Shown here in pieces: positions 53,622 through 62,654 of a stretch of DNA of 64,000 nt. How positions within the stretch are numbered: position 1 is the first letter of the stretch; each line of letters starts with the position of its first letter. The position numbers were made by a program, and so were the translations under genes. The notes under the pieces are model-generated. The model was not told the DNA's origin and ran no database searches. It was given only the letters and a program-made list of their open reading frames with translations. Source of the DNA: UBA11400 sp964550435 (GTDB lineage Bacteria > Bacteroidota > Rhodothermia > Balneolales > HLUCCA01); contig CAZJZI010000002.1 of NCBI GenBank assembly GCA_964550435.1, positions 1-64,000 of the forward strand, read 5' to 3'.

Positions 53622-54494
53622 TTATCTCTGAATAGATGCAGTATCAGATGGGGATGGGCTCAGATCCTGAAGATGGATTTCAGGAAGTGGTTGAACACTA
53701 ATTAATGTGTCGCCTGATTGTGATGTTGTGGCGGTATCCGGTGACACTACAGCTTCTGTCTGTTGCGGGCGTGGAGCACCAAACGGTTGTCCAGTGAGTT
53801 GACGCATCTGTCGTAAAATCCATCTGCTTCGCTGTGCAGCGTACGGAGATGGAGGCTCAACACGCATGCGTTTCGGACTAGGAAGCACTGCTGCAAGACG
53901 AGCTGCACGATCCGAATTTATCCTGGCTGGGGATGTGTTCCAGAATACCTCAGATGCTTTTCCAATCCCAAAAATCCCAGGTCCAAACTCTGCGATGTTC
54001 AAATAAACCTCTAGTATGCGCTCCTTTGGCCAAATAAGTTCTATAAGTACCGTAATTCCGGCTTCGATACCTTTTCTGATAAAGGATTGAGACCCCGACA
54101 GGAACAAATTCTTGGATACCTGCTGTGAAAGGGTACTGGCCCCTCGGGTACGACGTCCAGCCTGACGATCATCCCAGGCTTCCTGAATAGATTGCACATC
54201 GAATCCACTATGTGTCCAGAATAACTGATCTTCAGCGGCAACAACCGCCCATTTCATTGGATCAGGGATATCATCATAATCAACCCAGTAGGATCGTAAA
54301 CTGTAAAACTCTTTGTCCAGTTCAGTCCAGTCTTCCTGTAATGTAAAGCTGGTGAATGGTGGATTCACCCACCGAAGTAATACGATAAGTACCAGTAGAG
54401 TTCCAATTACCGCAGCAACGGACAACATAATCATCCGAAATATTCTTCTAACAAGGCTCTTGGACTTTTGTTTGGTGCTGGAAGGATTAGGCAT
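53622..54494 (-). CDS. mtgA: Monofunctional peptidoglycan glycosyltransferase
   Basis: A 290-residue GT51 enzyme with an N-terminal membrane helix (MIMLSVAAVIGTLLVLIVLL). Motifs: AVVAAEDQLFWTHSGFD near residue 85 (catalytic E), RGASTLSQQVSKNLFL near 118, and RILEVYLNIAEFGPGIFGIG near 160, all as in MtgA. It polymerises lipid II glycan strands. The last 60 residues are a low-complexity Pro/Ser/Thr/Gln tail not needed for catalysis. Confidence 0.93.
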   Translation of the reverse strand: MPNPSSTKQKSKSLVRRIFRMIMLSVAAVIGTLLVLIVLLRWVNPPFTSFTLQEDWTELDKEFYSLRSYWVDYDDIPDPMKWAVVAAEDQLFWTHSGFDVQSIQEAWDDRQAGRRTRGASTLSQQVSKNLFLSGSQSFIRKGIEAGITVLIELIWPKERILEVYLNIAEFGPGIFGIGKASEVFWNTSPARINSDRAARLAAVLPSPKRMRVEPPSPYAAQRSRWILRQMRQLTGQPFGAPRPQQTEAVVSPDTATTSQSGDTLISVQPLPEIHLQDLSPSPSDTASIQR

Positions 54495-54644
54495 AAAAGG
54501 GTTGGGTTCCGGATATAAGTTACTAAAAATACGAAACTCGACAGGGGTTGCGATATTAATTTTAACACATAAACGATGTGTAGAATCCTAAATCCGGATT
54601 TTCTACATTAGATTGTAGATAAATCAGGATTTAATAAAAAATAT

Positions 54645-55889
54645 ATGGATAGAGTTGTCGCATTAGGTGTTGTTATGCTTGGTATTGCAGCTTTTGGGAA
54701 TATTGATGCTCAGGCACAGGAAAGAAATCGCGTTCGGGATCTTGGTATTTATCCCGGGATCATGAATCCGGGTCCTTTGAATGCAATAACTGATGTAACG
54801 GGTGTAGAAGTCGGTCACCAAACCAGGATCGAAGGCGATTCAATTCGAACCGGTGTAACTGTGATCATGCCACACAATGGTAACCTGTTTGAGGATCGCG
54901 TTCCGGCTGCAGTATACGTTGGAAACGGATTCGGCAAGGCACTTGGATTCACTCAGGTGCAGGAGCTTGGTGAGCTCGAGACTCCTATAGCACTGACTAA
55001 CACGTTGAGCATATTTCAAGTTGCCCACGGACTTGCAGATTACATGTTGAATCTGCAGGGCAATGAAGAAGTAGGGAGTGTGAATCCGGTCGTGGGTGAG
55101 ACCAATGATGGGTGGTTGAATGCGATTCGAGCCAGGGTTTTGGGTACCGCTGATGTATATTCAGCGATCGAGAACGCCAGTGACGGATCGGTCGGAGAGG
55201 GAAATGTCGGGGCCGGAACGGGTACCCGAGCATTGGGATATAAGGGAGGCATCGGAACATCGTCCAGAAAGCTACCAGAGAATAGAGGTGGATATACGGT
55301 TGGCGTGTTGGTCCAGAGCAATTTCGGGGGAATACTTACCATTGATGGAACACCGGTTGGCGAAACACTTGGAAATCATTATCGGGTTTCGGCAACAGAA
55401 GATTCCAGGATGCAAGCGTTGATTGCCCATCAGACTATCGGGAGCGACGCTCTGAATGGAATGGGGATGCGGGCGCAGGAGAGTGTGAGGGGAGAAGATG
55501 GCTATGACTTTGATGTGGACGGATCGGTAATGATTATCGTGGCCACGGATGCCCCACTGTCTGCACGTAATCTAGAGCGACTTGCGAAGCGAGCATTTAT
55601 GGGTGTAGTCCGTGTTGGTGGTTTCGCCTCAAACGGTAGCGGAGACTACGTCATATCCTTTTCAACGCATCCTGATGTACGAAGGAATATCAACCATCCA
55701 CAGCCATATCGATCCGTAATGGACCTCGACAACAACGCTATGACACCATTGTTTCTGGCGGCAGTTGAAGCCACTGAAGAAGCCATTCTGAACTCCCTTT
55801 TCATGGCTGAAAGCATGACCGGTGAGGATGGAAGAACGCAGGAAGCACTACCTCTTGACAAAGTGCTGGAGATAATAGAGAAGCAGTAG
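54645..55889 (+). CDS. P1-family aminopeptidase (DmpA/BapA-like)
   Basis: A 414-residue exported protein (signal peptide to about DAQAQ). The N-terminal nucleophile autocleavage region is present as YTVGVLVQSNFGG near residue 225, with GVEVGHQTR early and GAGTGTRALGYKGGIGTSS upstream of the cleavage site. Family members are self-cleaving aminopeptidases for D- or beta-amino acid peptides. Stand-alone; a heptad patch follows its stop. Confidence 0.9.
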   Translation: MDRVVALGVVMLGIAAFGNIDAQAQERNRVRDLGIYPGIMNPGPLNAITDVTGVEVGHQTRIEGDSIRTGVTVIMPHNGNLFEDRVPAAVYVGNGFGKALGFTQVQELGELETPIALTNTLSIFQVAHGLADYMLNLQGNEEVGSVNPVVGETNDGWLNAIRARVLGTADVYSAIENASDGSVGEGNVGAGTGTRALGYKGGIGTSSRKLPENRGGYTVGVLVQSNFGGILTIDGTPVGETLGNHYRVSATEDSRMQALIAHQTIGSDALNGMGMRAQESVRGEDGYDFDVDGSVMIIVATDAPLSARNLERLAKRAFMGVVRVGGFASNGSGDYVISFSTHPDVRRNINHPQPYRSVMDLDNNAMTPLFLAAVEATEEAILNSLFMAESMTGEDGRTQEALPLDKVLEIIEKQ

Positions 55890-55959
55890 AGCGGTAAGCG
55901 GTCTATTTTCACTCGCGAAGCAACTTTCACATCACCCATAACCCTTAACCCATAACCAA
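55890..55959. repeat. Heptad-repeat patch 9
   Basis: Contains GAGCGGT, AAGCGGT, then ACCCATA, ACCCTTA, ACCCATA, ACCAAAT in 7-bp register. It runs from the P1 peptidase stop straight to the GNAT start codon at 55960, leaving no room for an unrelated ribosome-binding site. Confidence 0.7.
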
Positions 55960-56406
55960 ATGTACATAAGAAAAGCCCAACCATCAGACGCCCAAACCAT
56001 AATCGAGTTTAACATAGCGATGGCACTAGAAACAGAAGACAAGGTGCTAAAACGTTCAGAAATTGAGCCCGGGGTTCAAGGACTTTTTGATCATCCTGAG
56101 TACGGATTCTACATGGTTGCGGAGTCCGATGGACAAATTGCCGGATCGCTCATGATCACTTTTGAGTGGAGTGACTGGCGAAACGGGGTGTTTTGGTGGA
56201 TTCAAAGCGTGTATGTTCGGCCAGAATTTCGACGCAGAGGTGTTTACAGGGCCATGTACAATGTAATCAAAGATATGGCAGCGGAAATGACATCAGTCTG
56301 TGGTTTCAGATTGTATGTAGAACGTGAGAATATAAACGCACAAATGACGTATCAGTCCCTGGGCATGGAAGAAACCCATTACAAGCTTTTCGAAGAGATA
56401 AAATAA
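55960..56406 (+). CDS. GNAT family N-acetyltransferase
   Basis: A 148-residue acetyltransferase: MYIRKAQPSDAQTIIEFNIAM at the start, VYVRPEFRRRGVYRAMYNVI as the acetyl-CoA loop (RRRGVY variant of R/QxxGxG/A) near residue 87-105, and LYVERENINAQMTYQSLGM at the end. Transfers acetyl from acetyl-CoA to an amine, target unknown. Both flanks are heptad-repeat patches, and a hairpin follows. Confidence 0.9.
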   Translation: MYIRKAQPSDAQTIIEFNIAMALETEDKVLKRSEIEPGVQGLFDHPEYGFYMVAESDGQIAGSLMITFEWSDWRNGVFWWIQSVYVRPEFRRRGVYRAMYNVIKDMAAEMTSVCGFRLYVERENINAQMTYQSLGMEETHYKLFEEIK

Positions 56407-56440
56407 AGCGCATTTTACTTTGTAATTCAAAGTGCTTTTT
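56405..56440 (+). terminator. Probable terminator of the GNAT gene
   Basis: Nested stems: AAAGC with GCTTT, and ACTTTG with CAAAGT around TAATT, ending in a T-run at 56436-56440. Overlaps the stop codon. Confidence 0.45.
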
Positions 56441-56574
56441 ATGTATATTTAGAAGCGGGCAAACGGAACCTGTTCACGATTCCCTGCGTCAGCAGTTTTA
56501 TTCTCTCCACGGCGTAACCGTACTCTCTGCGAGTGTAACGAGTACTCTCAGAGAACATCTTTCTCACTCTCCAA

Positions 56575-56622
56575 AAAACACCCACTACCCACTACCCACT
56601 ACCCACTACCCACTACCCACTA
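56575..56622. repeat. Heptad-repeat patch 10: six perfect CCCACTA units ending in a start codon
   Basis: Six exact copies of CCCACTA at 56581-56622. The A of the last unit is the A of the ATG at 56622. This is the most regular patch in the window. The preceding 100 bp (56480-56575) hold further GAGTACTCTC-type fragments. Confidence 0.97.
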
Positions 56623-57248
56623 TGAAAGACAAACAAGACTACCTCAAAGATCTGGCTGACATTCGTTCCATGATGGAGCGATCATCCAAGTTCATGTCAC
56701 TATCTGGATGGGCTGGAGCCGTAGCTGGACTCTATGCATTAATTACCGCCGCGGTCACCTATTTCTATTTTAATATAAATCCAACTCAACTTCTTTATTC
56801 TGCCGAGACTGACCCGGAATTTATTGCTCAAGTTCCGAATGTTGCTCTTGCAGGACTACTCGCTTTGGTACTTGCTGTCGGAAATGCAATTGCTCTTTCT
56901 TCAAAGAATGCTGGCAAAAAAGGTGAGAGTGTCTGGAATGTCGCATCAAAACAACTGGTAGCCAATATGGCGGTTCCATTAGGTTCAGGAGCTGTACTGA
57001 TTTTGATTCTCATGAACTATGGCCTATACGGTCTAGTTGCACCACTCACACTCATTTTCTACGGTCTGGCTCTTTTTCACGCTGGAAAATTCACATTCGA
57101 TGATGTAAAGATCCTTGGCCTCATTCAAGTCATTCTTGGATTGGGTGCCACTTTTTTGGTTGAGTACAGCCTTTTGATTTGGGCATTTGGCTTCGGAGTT
57201 GTCCATATCGTGTATGGAACCTATATGTATTACAGGTACGAGCGGTGA
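56622..57248 (+). CDS. Multi-pass membrane protein of unknown function
   Basis: A 208-residue protein with a charged N-terminal helix (KQDYLKDLADIRSMMERSSKF) and about six membrane helices (GWAGAVAGLYALITAAVTYFY, LLALVLAVGNAIALSS, VLILILMNYGLYGLVAPLTL, VILGLGATFLVEYSLLIWAFG). No family recognised with confidence. It overlaps a small winged-helix regulator gene by 4 bp at its end, and a small membrane protein gene follows. Six CCCACTA repeats run into its ATG, so translation or promoter spacing could vary with repeat number. Confidence 0.8.
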   Translation: MKDKQDYLKDLADIRSMMERSSKFMSLSGWAGAVAGLYALITAAVTYFYFNINPTQLLYSAETDPEFIAQVPNVALAGLLALVLAVGNAIALSSKNAGKKGESVWNVASKQLVANMAVPLGSGAVLILILMNYGLYGLVAPLTLIFYGLALFHAGKFTFDDVKILGLIQVILGLGATFLVEYSLLIWAFGFGVVHIVYGTYMYYRYER

Positions 57249-57547
57249 AAACGAATATTGATGACTTACATAAGGCGTTCGAGAGCCGAATTCGACTTGG
57301 AGTGATGTCTGCACTTCTGGTAAATGATGCTGTGGACTTTACCACGCTTCGCAATCTACTTGATGTTACAGACGGTAACCTTGCTACTCATCTGAAAGCG
57401 CTCGAAAAGGAGGGCTTTATTTCAGTCGAGAAATCTTTTGTCGGAAGAAAACCCAACACTAGCTTCTCGGTAACCAAAGACGGTAAATCCGCATTTGAGG
57501 CGCACTTGAGAGCCCTTGAATCACTTATTAAAGGAATAAACTTATAA
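57245..57547 (+). CDS. Small winged-helix transcriptional regulator
   Basis: A 100-residue DNA-binding protein of the HTH_27/ArsR-like type: LHKAFESRIRLGVMSALLV, then the recognition region TTLRNLLDVTDGNLATHLKA and the wing SVEKSFVGRKPNTSFSVTK. The start is GTG at 57245, overlapping the upstream stop as GTGA, so the two are translationally coupled. Regulators of this kind often sit beside the membrane protein they control. Confidence 0.82.
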   Translation: MKTNIDDLHKAFESRIRLGVMSALLVNDAVDFTTLRNLLDVTDGNLATHLKALEKEGFISVEKSFVGRKPNTSFSVTKDGKSAFEAHLRALESLIKGINL

Positions 57548-57563
57548 TCTACGAGGTAAAATA

Positions 57564-57758
57564 ATGACTGAAACACATCAGACTTCATTCAAAACACAAC
57601 ACTTTATTTCAGCAACTGTCCTAACTGTGGGACTTCTATTGCTGGTATTTATGATTACGGTTGAGAATGAACCGGGAGCGCTACCATTAGCATTGATAGT
57701 TGGTGGCTTGGTTTGGCAATTGGTAATAAGACGCAAACAAAAGCTATCGAATCGATGA
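57564..57758 (+). CDS. Small two-helix membrane protein
   Basis: A 64-residue protein with two membrane helices (FISATVLTVGLLLLVFMITV and ALPLALIVGGLVWQLVI) and a basic C-terminus. Seventeen bp after the regulator, with GAGGT upstream of its ATG. Third gene of the unit. Function unknown. Confidence 0.7.
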   Translation: MTETHQTSFKTQHFISATVLTVGLLLLVFMITVENEPGALPLALIVGGLVWQLVIRRKQKLSNR

Positions 57759-57768
57759 TTCTTTAAGA

Positions 57769-58824
57769 TTATAAAGCTTTGGATTGAATCAGATTTCTGA
57801 ATCCGTCGACCATCGATTCTTTTAGAGGTCTGAATTCAATTCCAAGCTCACGTTTGATTTTGGAATTGTCTGCCTTCCATTCAATATCTACGTTATTTTT
57901 AATGAATTTTCGAGTCAATGCCTTGTTCATGAGTGGTCCCAAAATATATAGTAACCACTTTGGTGTCACAGTCCTTGGAAGTGGGTATTCTTTACCAAAA
58001 TCAGCCCGAAGAGTCTGTGCCATTTCAAAGAAATTGGTGTTGTGAGCCGAAGTAATGTACCTACCATTAGCATCGGGATTAAACCCTGCCTGATAATGTG
58101 CCTCTGCGACATCTCTTACGTCGACCACACCAATGCCAAGTCTAGGAGCACCAAACCGCAGCGTCCCATTCCCAAACTGTTCAAGAATATTAAAACTTTC
58201 TGAAGTGATGGCGTCAGGATTAAGTGCTGGTCCCATCACCAGACTTGGGTTAATCGTTACCAAGTCCCATTTGTCCTGTGAATTACATATTTCCCAGGCT
58301 CTTCGTTCTGCCATAACTTTCGAGTACGAGTAGGGTTGATAATCCAAGGATGATGTGGTGTTCCAGATTTCCTCTGTTAATATGTTATCCGGAGTGCTAT
58401 ATACATCAATGGCGTCAGTATAAATTGCAGCACAACTGCTGGTGACAACAACTCGCTTTACTGTGTTGCAACGTATAGCCTCATGGAGTACGTTTTCGGT
58501 TCCTTTCACTGCTGGATCAACCAAATCGCGTTTTGGGTCACTATATTTTGAGGTAAACGGCGAGGCCGTATGATACACTAACTCACATTCCTTCATGGCC
58601 TTAGCATATGAACCATTTTCCAATAAATCGGTGTCAAAAAATACTATTGTTCCCTTACTTTTTTTACCGAGTTCCTTAAGGTGAGCTACTTTTCGGGAAT
58701 CCGTGCTGTTTCTGACAGCAGCATGGACGGTAAGGTTATCATCCAGTAGTCGTTTCACTAACCAGCTGGCTACGTATCCGTTTGCACCGGTAACCAAAAC
58801 CGGCTTCTTCTTATCAATTTCCAA
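57769..58824 (-). CDS. NAD(P)-dependent short-chain reductase, dihydroflavonol-reductase-like
   Basis: A 351-residue extended SDR: N-terminal VLVTGANGYVASWLVKRLLD (GxxGxxA), active-site motif YSYSKVMAERRAW (YxxxK), an upstream catalytic serine in VTSSCAAIYT, and a substrate region ending FIKNNVDIEWKADNSKI. Related to cinnamoyl-CoA/dihydroflavonol reductases that reduce aldehyde or ketone groups; the bacterial substrate is unknown. The plus-strand small membrane protein gene converges with it 10 bp away. Confidence 0.88.
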   Translation of the reverse strand: MEIDKKKPVLVTGANGYVASWLVKRLLDDNLTVHAAVRNSTDSRKVAHLKELGKKSKGTIVFFDTDLLENGSYAKAMKECELVYHTASPFTSKYSDPKRDLVDPAVKGTENVLHEAIRCNTVKRVVVTSSCAAIYTDAIDVYSTPDNILTEEIWNTTSSLDYQPYSYSKVMAERRAWEICNSQDKWDLVTINPSLVMGPALNPDAITSESFNILEQFGNGTLRFGAPRLGIGVVDVRDVAEAHYQAGFNPDANGRYITSAHNTNFFEMAQTLRADFGKEYPLPRTVTPKWLLYILGPLMNKALTRKFIKNNVDIEWKADNSKIKRELGIEFRPLKESMVDGFRNLIQSKAL

Positions 58825-59029
58825 ATTAAATCTCCAATAGGTATCGATTTGTTTTTATAATCAACCCAGTTGCAACCAATTACATTCATTAATACGGAAA
58901 TTAATTTACAAGTCGTTTTGAGTATTAAATGCTTTCTCGGATATTGAGATGTCATCCCGCTCTGAAATCGACCCTGAAATGGATCGTTACAATCATGTGT
59001 TTTCAATATTAAAATTTTCGGCATTACTT

Positions 59030-62000
59030 ATGGGCAAGCAAATTTATAGACTCCTGTTAATGGGTATGTTGTTTTTCGTTTTTTCATCTGAAATGAATGC
59101 ACAAACCCCATACTTTGTCTCACATCCTACATTGACACCGGATGGACAATCCATCATTTTCAGTTATCAATCCGATCTTTGGATTGTACCTACCTCAGGG
59201 GGAATTGCGACCCGATTGACGGCAATGGATGGAACAGAAACACGCCCATCTGTCTCGCCCGACGGACAGTGGTTGGCATTTTCTTCCGATCAATTCGGGA
59301 ACATGGATGTTTTTGTTATGCCGGTTGACGGTGGAGAAGTTACACGTTTGACCTGGCATGCAGCCAGTGACGAAGTAGAGAACTGGTCCTGGGACTCCTC
59401 TACTATCTACTTTACCTCCTCACGCGAGAACCGTTTCAGCTCTTGGAGTGTAGCGGCGAGCGGAGGAACTCCAAAACGTGTTTTTAGCCATTATCACCTA
59501 ACAGATCACAATATTGCCGTTCGTCCGGATGGCAGTTTTCTGTTCAATAGTTCCTGGGAAAGCAAGAATCAAGCCCACCGTAAACGCTATCGCGGAGCCT
59601 TTGCTCCACAAATTGAGTCGTATAATCCAGCAACGGACACCTACGCTCAGTTGACATCGCACGACGGTAAGAATATGTGGCCTTCAGTTGATCGAAACAA
59701 TGTGGTGTATTTCATTTCTGATGAGTCTAACGGAGAGTATAATTTGTATAGACTGACTTCCGGGGGCAAAGAGCAACTGACGACGTTCGACACTTCAATC
59801 AAGCATCCACGCGTTAGTGCAGATGGATCCCACGTGGTTTTTACCAGGGATTATCAGTTATGGAGTTACGATGTCGCTCAAAATAGCGCAAGTCTTGTCG
59901 AGGTAACAGTCCACAACAACAACACGCTCCAAACACAACAAGACTTTAGTGTAGCAGGTAATATCACGTATTTTGATGTCTCACCGGACAAAAAGAAGAT
60001 GGCGTTTGTGTCTAGGGGAGAACTTTTTATCTCTGATGCAGATGGCAAATTTGTCAAACAAATAGCCACCGATCCGATGGGTAGAGTTTCTGAAATTAAT
60101 TGGCTAAGCGATAACCAAACTATCCTTTTCAATCAAACCTGGAAAGGCTATCAGAACTGGTACACTACATCTGCCGCCGGCAACGCTCCCGAAAAACGGA
60201 TTACCTCCGACTTGCAGAATAACCGCTACCTGTCATTAAGCCCCGATAGGTCACAAGCTGTTTATCTCAGTGGCCGAGGTGAACTGCGGGTCATGGATCT
60301 CACATCTTTTAAAAGTAAAACGGTTGTAGAAGACGAAATTTGGGACATTTTCTCCTCAGCACCATCATTCTCACCCGATGGTCAATACCTGCTCTTTACC
60401 GCATTCAGGAATTTCGAGCAGAATATCTACATCCACAGTCTCAGGACAGGAACTACACTTGCTTTGACCGATACTTACGTTTCAGAATCTGAACCATTTT
60501 GGTCGCCGGACGGAAAGTATGTTTACTTTGAGACCAATCGGACTCAGCCAAGATTTCCTTATGGCATGCGTGAGACTGATATCTATCGCATAGCTCTGGA
60601 TCATATTCAACCGGAGTTTCGTTCCGATCGAATCAGTCAGTTGTTCGAATCATCCGATGCCACCGACTCTGGTCAAAGGAACTCGGACTCAGTCAAACCG
60701 ATCAGAGTAGTTGTCAATCCTGACGGGCTTCTAGACCGATGGGAACAGATTGGGCCATCATTTGGTACTCAGACTAGCCCGTTTGTGTTTATAGACAAAG
60801 AAAAAACCAATGTGTTGTACAGATCAAATCATGGGGAAGGACGCACAGCTTGGTGGAAGACCGTTTTTGAGCCTTTTGAGTCACCTAAGACAGAAATGAT
60901 TAAAGGAACTGAGTCTGGTAGCGGTGGTATAGTAGAAATAGATGGATCGCATTGGGTGCTGCTTGGTGGGAACATCCATAAGCTGAATATATCAGCAGGA
61001 AGTGTGGAAAAAATCGATTTAAAACATACTTTTCGTAGAAATCTTCGCAGTGAGTTTGACCAGATGTTCGAGGAAATGTGGGCCAATTTCGAAGTGAATT
61101 TCTATTCCGAAGACTTTCATGGTAAGGATTGGGAGGCCATTCGTGAGCAATATAGAAGCTTTATGCCACATGTCCGTACACGGGCCAATTTACGAGAACT
61201 GAAAAACGATATGTTTGGAGAGTTGAATACCTCACATATAGGATTCAACTCCTCCGGGGACGAAGAGGATGTTTATTTTGGGACTACAACTCTTTCTACC
61301 GGGATATTGTTTCAAGGAACGGAGCCCTATGTAGTTGAACGTGTAGTTCGAGGTTCTCCTGCATTTACATCAGCGACCAAATTACAAACTGGGGATCGAT
61401 TAATGGCTGTAAATGGCGAACGGGTCAATCCAACTATGAATCGTGAAAGCTACTTTGCAAAACCATCATTGGATTCAGAAGTAACGTTAACGTTTTCCAG
61501 GGCTAATCGAGAGTTTGATTTGAAACTGGAACCGGTTGGCTTCGCCACCATCCGCAATCTGATGTATGATGAATGGATGCATAAACGCCAGCAGATCGTG
61601 GATGAACAATCCGATAAACGAATTGCTTATGTCCATATGAAAAACATGGGCCTGGGAGAGCTTGATCACTTCCTGAACGAAATGGTTTCTGAAGGCGAAG
61701 CACGTGATGGATTAATTCTCGATCTTCGATACAACACGGGTGGTAATGTACATGATGAGGTACTCAAATTTTTATCCCAGCGACCTTACGTAAATTGGAG
61801 TTATCGTGGAGGAGCCCTGGCACCACAGTCAAATTTTACCCCGGCTACCAAGCCAATCGTGCTCCTTATTAATGAGCCATCGCTGAGTGACGCAGAAATG
61901 ACAGCAGCTGGTTTCAAGGAGCTGGGTTTGGGCACTGTAATTGGAATGGAAACCTATCGATGGATCATATTTACGTCCGGACGCGGACTTGTTGATGGGT

Positions 62001-62182
62001 CTTCGTATCGGTTACCAACCTGGGGAGTATATACATTTGATGGCGGTAACCTTGAAAAAACAGGAGTGACTCCGGATATCATTGTACCTCTGACAAGTCA
62101 AGATCGCATTCATGATCGTGATCCACAATTGGATCGTGCAATCGAGTTTATCAAGATGCGATTGGATAATGATAATCACTAA
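59030..62182 (+). CDS. Tricorn-like S41-family periplasmic protease
   Basis: About 1050 residues with signal peptide MGKQIYRLLLMGMLFFVFSSEMNAQ; the frame is open from 58949 but the ATG at 59030 gives a clean signal sequence. Order: WD40/PD40 beta-propellers (about 30-560; TLTPDGQSIIFSYQSDLWIV, SPDGQYLLFTAF), the Tricorn C1 region (LRSEFDQMFEEMWANFEVNF) near 690, a PDZ domain (GTEPYVVERVVRGSPAFT) near 775, and the S41 catalytic domain (DGLILDLRYNTGGNVHDEVL, then nucleophile Ser in NEPSLSDAEMTAAGFKELG). Cleaves peptides in the cell envelope. A DUF1579 gene starts 2 bp after its stop. Confidence 0.9.
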   Translation: MGKQIYRLLLMGMLFFVFSSEMNAQTPYFVSHPTLTPDGQSIIFSYQSDLWIVPTSGGIATRLTAMDGTETRPSVSPDGQWLAFSSDQFGNMDVFVMPVDGGEVTRLTWHAASDEVENWSWDSSTIYFTSSRENRFSSWSVAASGGTPKRVFSHYHLTDHNIAVRPDGSFLFNSSWESKNQAHRKRYRGAFAPQIESYNPATDTYAQLTSHDGKNMWPSVDRNNVVYFISDESNGEYNLYRLTSGGKEQLTTFDTSIKHPRVSADGSHVVFTRDYQLWSYDVAQNSASLVEVTVHNNNTLQTQQDFSVAGNITYFDVSPDKKKMAFVSRGELFISDADGKFVKQIATDPMGRVSEINWLSDNQTILFNQTWKGYQNWYTTSAAGNAPEKRITSDLQNNRYLSLSPDRSQAVYLSGRGELRVMDLTSFKSKTVVEDEIWDIFSSAPSFSPDGQYLLFTAFRNFEQNIYIHSLRTGTTLALTDTYVSESEPFWSPDGKYVYFETNRTQPRFPYGMRETDIYRIALDHIQPEFRSDRISQLFESSDATDSGQRNSDSVKPIRVVVNPDGLLDRWEQIGPSFGTQTSPFVFIDKEKTNVLYRSNHGEGRTAWWKTVFEPFESPKTEMIKGTESGSGGIVEIDGSHWVLLGGNIHKLNISAGSVEKIDLKHTFRRNLRSEFDQMFEEMWANFEVNFYSEDFHGKDWEAIREQYRSFMPHVRTRANLRELKNDMFGELNTSHIGFNSSGDEEDVYFGTTTLSTGILFQGTEPYVVERVVRGSPAFTSATKLQTGDRLMAVNGERVNPTMNRESYFAKPSLDSEVTLTFSRANREFDLKLEPVGFATIRNLMYDEWMHKRQQIVDEQSDKRIAYVHMKNMGLGELDHFLNEMVSEGEARDGLILDLRYNTGGNVHDEVLKFLSQRPYVNWSYRGGALAPQSNFTPATKPIVLLINEPSLSDAEMTAAGFKELGLGTVIGMETYRWIIFTSGRGLVDGSSYRLPTWGVYTFDGGNLEKTGVTPDIIVPLTSQDRIHDRDPQLDRAIEFIKMRLDNDNH

Positions 62183-62184
62183 TT

Positions 62185-62649
62185 ATGAGTTATAAACGTT
62201 TGTTCCTAGATATGTGTGGGGATTGGAGGAGTGAATGTAGCACGTGGTTCGAGCCAGGTGTACTCGCTGATATTTCGCCTATCAATGGAATTGTGAAACC
62301 AATCTTCAACGAGATGTTTATTCGTCACGAGTACACTGGATTTATTAATGGGAAGCCACGCTCTGGTGAAGAAACTTTGGTCTATAACAAAGCTGGTGAG
62401 CAAGTGGAAGCCGCCTGGGTCGACACGTTTCACATGAACTATGGGATTCTTTTTTCAAAAGGTGGTCAGGTAGGTGAAGCAGTCTCTGTATTTGGTTTGT
62501 ACGATGTTGAGCCTGGGACTCCACGTTGGGGATGGCGAACAGTGTATGTAAAGCCAAACATCGACACTTTAGTTATTTCGGCTTTCAATGTGTCCCCTGA
62601 TGGCAAAGAGGACAAGGCAGTTGAGGTAAATTATCACCGCGTAAAATAA
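62185..62649 (+). CDS. DUF1579 family protein
   Basis: A 154-residue protein with the DUF1579 layout: CGDWRSECSTWFEPGVLADI at the start, FIRHEYTGFINGKPRSGEET, then AAWVDTFHMNYGILFSKG and a C-terminal beta region. The family forms a lipocalin-like barrel of unknown role. It starts 2 bp after the Tricorn-like gene and must be co-transcribed with it. Confidence 0.8.
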   Translation: MSYKRLFLDMCGDWRSECSTWFEPGVLADISPINGIVKPIFNEMFIRHEYTGFINGKPRSGEETLVYNKAGEQVEAAWVDTFHMNYGILFSKGGQVGEAVSVFGLYDVEPGTPRWGWRTVYVKPNIDTLVISAFNVSPDGKEDKAVEVNYHRVK

Positions 62650-62654
62650 CCGGA

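Noticed and set aside
58949..59029. N-terminal extension of the Tricorn-like protease
   Set aside because: Starting there would bury the signal peptide behind 27 charged residues.
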